The notes under the pieces were generated by a model. It ran no database searches. It was not told the DNA's origin and was given only the letters and a program-made list of their open reading frames with translations. Positions 6,345 through 10,300 of a stretch of 10,300 bases of DNA are shown here, in pieces. The translations under genes were made by a program, and so were the position numbers. The DNA is taken from positions 1 to 10,300 of the forward strand of contig CAMBGO010000065.1 in NCBI GenBank assembly GCA_945866165.1, written 5' to 3'. Position 1 is the first letter of the stretch. Each line of letters opens with the position of its first letter. This DNA comes from Chitinophaga pinensis. GTDB lineage: Bacteria; Bacteroidota; Bacteroidia; Chitinophagales; Chitinophagaceae.

Positions 6345-7481
6345 ATGCGACTTATATATGTATTTTATTCTTTGGTCATTTTGAGTGTATTTGGCTGCCA
6401 AGAAAAAAAGGTTGATGCAGATTTACAGTTACCAAAAACAAATTTTGATACCTTAACATTAACTACTGAGCAATTGGAAAGTATAGATCTCTCTTATGGA
6501 AATATTGAATCAAGACAGATCAGTTCAGAAATAAAGGTTCAAGGGATGATAGACCTACCTCCGCAAAATATTATTTCAGTTAATTTTTCGCTCGGCGGAT
6601 ATTTGAAAAGCACCAAGCTTATCCCTGGAATGAAAGTCTCCAAGGGTGAAATCATCGCGACGATGGAAGAACAGTCTATTGTTCAGTTGCAACAAGATTA
6701 TCTATTGGCAAAAACAAAGCACGACCTAGTGAAAAAAGATTACGAGCGACAAAAAACCCTTTATGATGCCAATGCTTCAACGTCTAAAAATTTACAACAG
6801 GTTGAGTCTGAATTGAAGATTCAGTCTATTAACATGGGTTCTCTTGCTGAAAAATTAAAGCTGATTGGAATTGATGTAAACAATTTAAATGCCAGTAACA
6901 TAAAAGGCCAGGTCCCAATCCGTTCTACAATTAATGGGTATGTTTCAAAAGTTCATGTGAATACTGGTAAGTATGTTCAACCTACTGAGACTCTATTTGA
7001 GTTAATTGATCCTGATGATATCCATGTTGCACTCACGTTGTTCGAGAAGGATATTCCAAATGTTAAAAAGGGTGATCTTGTAAAAGTTTCACTCATGCAA
7101 GAGCCGGGTGTGCAATATGAAGCTGAGGTGATTTTGGTAAACAGGAACATTGATGACGATCGAACTGCAATGGCTCATTGCCATTTTTTAAATCATCCTG
7201 CTAATATCCTTCCTGGCATGTTTGTTGAAGCAGTTATTTTAGTAAAAAACAAACAATCATTTGTAATACCTGAAGACGCTATTGTAGAGACTGGCAACAA
7301 AAAATATATTTATATAACTGTTGGAGTAAGCAAGTTCAAAATGATTGAAGTATCCACAGGTCAGATCAGTCAGGGCTTTGTTGAAATATTATCTGATCCA
7401 AACTCATTCAAAAAAGATTCAATTGTAGTTGGTAATGCCTATAAATTATATTCAATTAATAATATGGACAGCGACGAATAA
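6345..7481 (+). CDS. RND efflux periplasmic adaptor lipoprotein (CusB/CzcB-type membrane fusion protein)
   Basis: The 378-residue product is the adaptor that links the inner-membrane pump to the outer-membrane factor. It starts with a lipoprotein signal (hydrophobic residues 3-16, lipobox VFGC with Cys18). The HlyD/MFP domains follow: a first lipoyl half around 80-108 (GGYLKSTKLIPGMKVSKGEII), an alpha-helical hairpin from about 111 to 177 rich in Gln, Lys and Glu, a second lipoyl half around 190-221 (INGYVSKVHVNTGKYV), a beta-barrel from about 226 to 300 (with NILPGMFVEA), and a membrane-proximal domain to the end. The length is normal for the family. No extra HMA or Met-rich metal-binding N-terminus is seen, unlike CusB. 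It starts 2 bases after the stop of the pump fusion, so the two are translated from one message. The stop lies 2 bases from that of the convergent cupin gene. Confidence 0.92.
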   Translation: MRLIYVFYSLVILSVFGCQEKKVDADLQLPKTNFDTLTLTTEQLESIDLSYGNIESRQISSEIKVQGMIDLPPQNIISVNFSLGGYLKSTKLIPGMKVSKGEIIATMEEQSIVQLQQDYLLAKTKHDLVKKDYERQKTLYDANASTSKNLQQVESELKIQSINMGSLAEKLKLIGIDVNNLNASNIKGQVPIRSTINGYVSKVHVNTGKYVQPTETLFELIDPDDIHVALTLFEKDIPNVKKGDLVKVSLMQEPGVQYEAEVILVNRNIDDDRTAMAHCHFLNHPANILPGMFVEAVILVKNKQSFVIPEDAIVETGNKKYIYITVGVSKFKMIEVSTGQISQGFVEILSDPNSFKKDSIVVGNAYKLYSINNMDSDE

Positions 7482-7483
7482 GG

Positions 7484-7798
7484 TTATTTATATTCTTCTC
7501 TAACAGGACTAAATACATCAATTAATTTGCAATCACTATGTGCAATAGCTGAATGGATAACATTTGAGGGTATAATATGTATCATGCCCTCAGTGAGCAT
7601 GTGTATTTCATTGCCAATTTTCATCTCTAATGTTCCTTCAAGGATCATCGTTATTTGTTCATGTGGATGATTGTGGGCTGCTAGCAAACTCCCTTTTTCG
7701 ATTGTTACATGACCAAGTGTGGCCAATGCTCCGTGTACATATTGTCCAATAATACCAGGCGAAAGTGTCTTCTTTTTAATGTCATTTAGTGTTGGCAT
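7484..7798 (-). CDS. Small single-domain cupin protein
   Basis: The 104-residue protein is one cupin beta-barrel. Motif 1 runs from Gly36 to Gly55 with AHNHPHEQ (His42, His44, Gln48 in the place often held by Glu), and motif 2 has Gly71, Pro77 and His82. These His and Gln residues would bind one divalent metal. The layout is like that of KdgF-type and other small RmlC-like cupins, which include isomerases, dioxygenases and sugar- or ligand-binding proteins; the reaction cannot be deduced. No signal peptide is present, so it is cytoplasmic. It is the last gene of the minus-strand operon, starting 9 bases after the stop of the ATP-grasp-like gene, which suggests that it acts on or senses the product of that pathway. 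Its stop is only 2 bases from that of the adaptor gene, with which it converges. Confidence 0.85.
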   Translation of the reverse strand: MPTLNDIKKKTLSPGIIGQYVHGALATLGHVTIEKGSLLAAHNHPHEQITMILEGTLEMKIGNEIHMLTEGMIHIIPSNVIHSAIAHSDCKLIDVFSPVREEYK

Positions 7799-7807
7799 AA
7801 AATAAAT

Positions 7808-9001
7808 TTATTTTTCAAAATAAGCTACTGATCCTCCAACCCATTCTTTGTCTTTGTTATACCTTGTTCCAATCATTTTACCCTTGCTTAGTCTAGCTAA
7901 GTTAGTTAACAAAGTGGGTCTCTCATCTTCGTCTTTCCAGACATACATGAGTCTTATTTCAGCCTTTGCAGGAATATCGGGTGTTACTATACAATCAGCA
8001 TATTTAACCTTGCGTTGTAAAATCCAATTATGGGGATCTTCAATGCTTATTAAATCACTTTCTTTTAAATCTATTATTACGCCCTGGCCCGCAAATGAGA
8101 AAAGTGGTTTCAGCACATAGTTTTCAAGGTCATGAGGCAATTGCTTTATCTCATTTAGAAAAAATGTTTCAGGGATTTCCGGGTGTCTTAAAAAGGGTAA
8201 GGTATACTTTGATATTTTATAAAACCAATTTGGATGTGTTATCCATTCTACTTCTATGTCTACAGTAAGGTCTGGTAAATTTTGTGGCTTGTCTTTTGTA
8301 GAGTTTAGTTCATCAAAAATAATTCTATTGTAAATTCGCTTTATTTGAGTTTTTTTTCCATTTAAATTATAATATAGTTTTTTCCCTTCTTGTATTATTT
8401 CTGTCAAGCAAACAGTCTTAATGCCAAGAAATTTCTCAGTACATTTAAAGTCAATTCTTGTTTTTTGATTTTCTGGCTTTAATTCAAGTAAAATAACATG
8501 CTTTTTCTCTTCATTCCCGATGATAAGATCTTTTAAAAAATTTAAATATGAGTTTTTTTCATATCCATTGAAGTAGTTTGAAAATCCGCTTGGTATCTTG
8601 AAATGATTTTCAAGGATTGAGGGGTAAAATGCCTGAAAGCCAAACAGTGTTGGAAAGCCTTGCATTTCAAGTAGTGCAGGGTAGTATTCACCTTTTTCAT
8701 TCTCGCAGATTCCAAAATCAAAAGCAAGGAAATGTGGATGCTTGTTTTCATTCATCACCATTTCATTTGAAGGAACAGCTTTCTCCGTGAGTAAATTAAA
8801 TTTGGGGTCCTTGATAAAATCAATGATAAATTCACAGACTTCTTTCATTTGATTCCCCAGTTTTTTATCAATGAACACTGGTGTTTCTGCTAATCGAAAG
8901 TCAAGTTCATTGGGAAATTCATACTCAATTTCATTGAGCATATTTTGGTATGCGTCATTTGTAAAATGTTTATTGAAATATGTTCTTCTATTTTCAATCA
9001 T
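7808..9001 (-). CDS. Probable circularly permuted ATP-grasp ligase (glutathionylspermidine-synthase-like)
   Basis: The 397-residue cytoplasmic protein has features of an ATP-grasp carboxylate-amine ligase. Near the N-terminus AFDFG (Asp95) is followed by ALLEMQGFPT (Glu112, Gln114), which resembles the metal-binding D...E-x-N...T segment that lies at the front in permuted ATP-grasp enzymes such as glutathionylspermidine synthase. A middle part ends in IKRIYNR (about 220-226). The C-terminal half has VLKPLFSFAGQGVII (Lys298, Gly305, Gly307), a likely ATP-binding lysine and glycine loop, then AEIRLMYVW (Glu348, Arg350) and TNLARLSKGK (Asn367, Arg370). Family assignment comes from motif reading, not a search. 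The start ATG at 8999-9001 overlaps the amidotransferase stop as ATGA, so the two are translationally coupled. With a YbdK-type ligase and a class I amidotransferase upstream, it probably forms an amide bond in a small peptide-like molecule. Substrates are unknown. Confidence 0.65.
   Translation of the reverse strand: MIENRRTYFNKHFTNDAYQNMLNEIEYEFPNELDFRLAETPVFIDKKLGNQMKEVCEFIIDFIKDPKFNLLTEKAVPSNEMVMNENKHPHFLAFDFGICENEKGEYYPALLEMQGFPTLFGFQAFYPSILENHFKIPSGFSNYFNGYEKNSYLNFLKDLIIGNEEKKHVILLELKPENQKTRIDFKCTEKFLGIKTVCLTEIIQEGKKLYYNLNGKKTQIKRIYNRIIFDELNSTKDKPQNLPDLTVDIEVEWITHPNWFYKISKYTLPFLRHPEIPETFFLNEIKQLPHDLENYVLKPLFSFAGQGVIIDLKESDLISIEDPHNWILQRKVKYADCIVTPDIPAKAEIRLMYVWKDEDERPTLLTNLARLSKGKMIGTRYNKDKEWVGGSVAYFEK
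8998..9001 (-). other. ATGA stop/start overlap coupling the amidotransferase and ATP-grasp-like genes
   Basis: On the minus strand the four bases read ATGA. The ATG (9001-8999) starts the ATP-grasp-like gene and the TGA (9000-8998) ends the amidotransferase. Such overlaps allow re-initiation by the same ribosome and often pair subunits made in equal amounts. Confidence 0.85.
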
Positions 9002-9858
9002 ATTCCCCTTTGCGTATTGGTGATTAAGGAAATCTCATGGAGTGCATTTTTTAGGAAATTGGGTAAGATCAATTTATTTGTTTGGCTTATTTTATCTGGG
9101 TCATTCAATTGTTCAATCATCGACTCCCATTTTTCATAGCCGTGATTTTCTATCACTGTATTTTTTTTGTCTTCTCTTTGAAGATACATGCTCATTCCCT
9201 TTGCATCGGCCTCCGGGTGGAATTGAGTACCTATCATATAGGGATTGAATCGAATTGCCATCACGGCTCTTTCCAAGGGTACATGTGGTCTTTCTTTTTC
9301 AATACACAGAAGATTAAAGTTTAAATTGCTCGGTTTATTTAATTCAACTTCAATCACCTGGTAATCTCTACTGTCTACCCCATAAAACGGGTCACACAAC
9401 CCATTAAATACTTGTTCTTCTTTTCCTTCTTCATTCATATGGATAGGGAATACGCCAAAGGCAGTTGATTTTCTTTTCTTCACATTTCCAATTTGAAAAT
9501 ACCTACAGGCTAACTGAAAGGAGTGGCAAATGAAAAAAACGTATTTTTTTCTTTTATTATAAGTGTCTTGGTTCCATTTTTCTATTGATGATAGCCATTG
9601 CATGTAAGAATTATCCCAATTTAAGCCTTCGCTTTCTGTTGGACTTCCAGGGCCACCAGAAGAGATATAAATATCATGGTCTAGTGTTGGAATATTGTGT
9701 TGTTTTCTGATTTCGAATTCTGTGCTAATGATTTCCTTATCCTGTTGACTTATAAAAGCATCTACAATATCTCTTATGCACCGCATCCCTTCATTTGGAA
9801 CTCCTTCATAAAGATCTAAAATTGCAATATTAATTGGCTGCTTAACAGTTTTGTCCAT
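8998..9858 (-). CDS. Class I glutamine amidotransferase-like protein
   Basis: From the ATG at 9858 the product has 286 residues. A Rossmann-like start (INIAILDLYEG) leads to the oxyanion-region loop SSGGPGSP (about 66-73), a nucleophile elbow FFICHSFQLA with Cys111, and GTQFHPEAD with His214 and Glu216, completing the Cys-His-Glu triad of class I glutaminase domains. These release ammonia from glutamine for a partner synthetase. The elbow lacks the usual Gly two residues after Cys (Ser113 instead), so activity on glutamine is likely but not certain. The domain covers about 1-225; residues 226-286 are a charged and helical extension without a recognised motif. The frame extends to a TTG at 9867, but the ATG is preferred because it directly precedes the beta-strand start. 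It sits 51 bases after the YbdK-type gene and overlaps the ATP-grasp-like gene, which would be its natural ammonia or amide partner. Confidence 0.85.
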   Translation of the reverse strand: MDKTVKQPINIAILDLYEGVPNEGMRCIRDIVDAFISQQDKEIISTEFEIRKQHNIPTLDHDIYISSGGPGSPTESEGLNWDNSYMQWLSSIEKWNQDTYNKRKKYVFFICHSFQLACRYFQIGNVKKRKSTAFGVFPIHMNEEGKEEQVFNGLCDPFYGVDSRDYQVIEVELNKPSNLNFNLLCIEKERPHVPLERAVMAIRFNPYMIGTQFHPEADAKGMSMYLQREDKKNTVIENHGYEKWESMIEQLNDPDKISQTNKLILPNFLKNALHEISLITNTQRGI

Positions 9859-9863
9859 AGCAT

Positions 9864-9872
9864 GCAAAGTTA
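9864..9872 (-). promoter_or_regulatory. Candidate -7 promoter box before the amidotransferase gene
   Basis: On the minus strand 9872-9864 reads TAACTTTGC, an exact match to the Bacteroidota TAnnTTTG box, ending 5 bases before the ATG at 9858. No good -33 TTG lies at the expected distance. If active, it would give a leaderless message for the amidotransferase, ATP-grasp-like and cupin genes, independent of the ligase gene upstream. Chance matches to this box are common in AT-rich DNA. Confidence 0.28.
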
Positions 9873-9909
9873 ACCATTTAACGGCATTGATTTTGCGAAG
9901 GCTTAATGA

Positions 9910-10300
9910 TTAAAGTGATGTTAGAAACTTACTTTCTATAAACGATGCAACTGCTTTAAGATCTTTTGTTTTTTCGAATTCAAGCAGTTGTCTATCTGCT
10001 CCAGTTCCTTTTTCCAAAATAAGGTGGATCACTTTCAATGCCTCTCTGCATCCAAGTTCATCTACTACATCATCAATAAAATCCAATAATTCTAAAATAA
10101 GCGCCCTTGTATTAATTTCCTCTTCTTTTCCAAAGTCGATTAATTTATCATCAATTCCATACCTAGATGCACGCCATTTATTTTCATTTAATAATGCCCT
10201 TGGATAGATCATGAAGTTCATGTTCTTTGATCTCAATTTGAATAACTTTGCACAGATGCATTGAAACATTGCTGCAAAGCCAACACTTTCATCTACTGTT
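9910..10300 (-). CDS. C-terminal part of a YbdK/GCS2-type carboxylate-amine ligase, 5' end outside window
   Basis: The minus-strand frame is open from the window edge (10299) to TAA at 9912-9910 and gives about the last 129 residues of a protein normally near 370. The segment has the family's signature end: ENKWRASRYGIDDKLIDF (a conserved Arg/Trp-rich substrate region), a helical ELLDFIDDVVDELG, then GTGADRQL and a closing helix. This matches the COG2170/YbdK branch of glutamate-cysteine ligase type 2 enzymes, which join an amino acid carboxylate to an amine using ATP. The E. coli member has weak Glu-Cys ligase activity, but physiological substrates in most bacteria are unknown. An internal ATG at 10269 is not the start, since the frame continues upstream. 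It is the first visible gene of the minus-strand operon. Confidence 0.88.
   Translation of the reverse strand, partial: TVDESVGFAAMFQCICAKLFKLRSKNMNFMIYPRALLNENKWRASRYGIDDKLIDFGKEEEINTRALILELLDFIDDVVDELGCREALKVIHLILEKGTGADRQLLEFEKTKDLKAVASFIESKFLTSL

Noticed and set aside
9859..9867. TTG at 9867 as start of the amidotransferase
   Set aside because: It adds only three residues and overlaps the promoter-like box; the ATG at 9858 is the simpler start.
10243..10251. Exact TAACTTTGC promoter box on + strand
   Set aside because: It is inside and antisense to the ligase coding region with no gene downstream on that strand; it shows how often this box arises by chance.
1..10300. tRNA, rRNA, CRISPR array, insertion sequence or integrase
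   Set aside because: No regular spaced repeats, transposase motifs, terminal inverted repeats or cloverleaf-like sequences were seen on reading through the window.

Overview
The window looks like a chromosomal segment of a Bacteroidota bacterium. The evidence is AT-rich DNA, a C-terminal porin fragment of the Bacteroidota 'putative porin' type, a HYC_CC_PP-type small protein, an RND pump fused in frame to a TolC-like domain (an arrangement common in this phylum), A-rich sequence before start codons instead of clear Shine-Dalgarno sites, and two matches to the phylum's TAnnTTTG -7 promoter box just before start codons. Genus cannot be resolved from the sequence.

Left part (1-7481, all + strand). 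The 3' end of a porin gene is followed by a heavy-metal handling locus. It holds a HYC_CC_PP protein with Cys clusters, an exported HMA (CxxC) protein with a periodic Cys-rich tail, a possible 23-codon microprotein ending in a Cys pair, and an exported His-rich small protein. These precede the 1451-residue pump/outer-membrane-factor fusion (CusA/CzcA plus CusC/TolC) and its lipoprotein adaptor (CusB/CzcB). The pump motifs (D401, D407 and E414 in TM4; D575/M625/E675 where E. coli CusA has three Met) fit a divalent-cation CzcA-like exporter better than a Cu(I)/Ag(I) one. Two hairpins at 1321-1347 and 1514-1544 separate the HMA gene from the His-rich protein and pump genes, so the locus probably has more than one transcription unit. 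The small proteins look like periplasmic metal buffers or delivery factors for the pump.

Right part (10300-7484, all - strand). A compact operon reads right to left: the C-terminal third of a YbdK/GCS2-type carboxylate-amine ligase (runs off the window), a class I glutamine amidotransferase, a probable circularly permuted ATP-grasp ligase joined to it by an ATGA overlap, and a small cupin 9 nt further on. Two ATP-dependent amide-bond ligases, an ammonia-releasing amidotransferase and a cupin suggest synthesis of an unknown small peptide or amide. This is the most interesting candidate for an undescribed pathway here.

The two blocks converge at 7481/7484 with only 2 nt between stop codons. 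No tRNA, rRNA, CRISPR array, insertion sequence or origin was seen, and no stretch over 300 bases lacks a gene.
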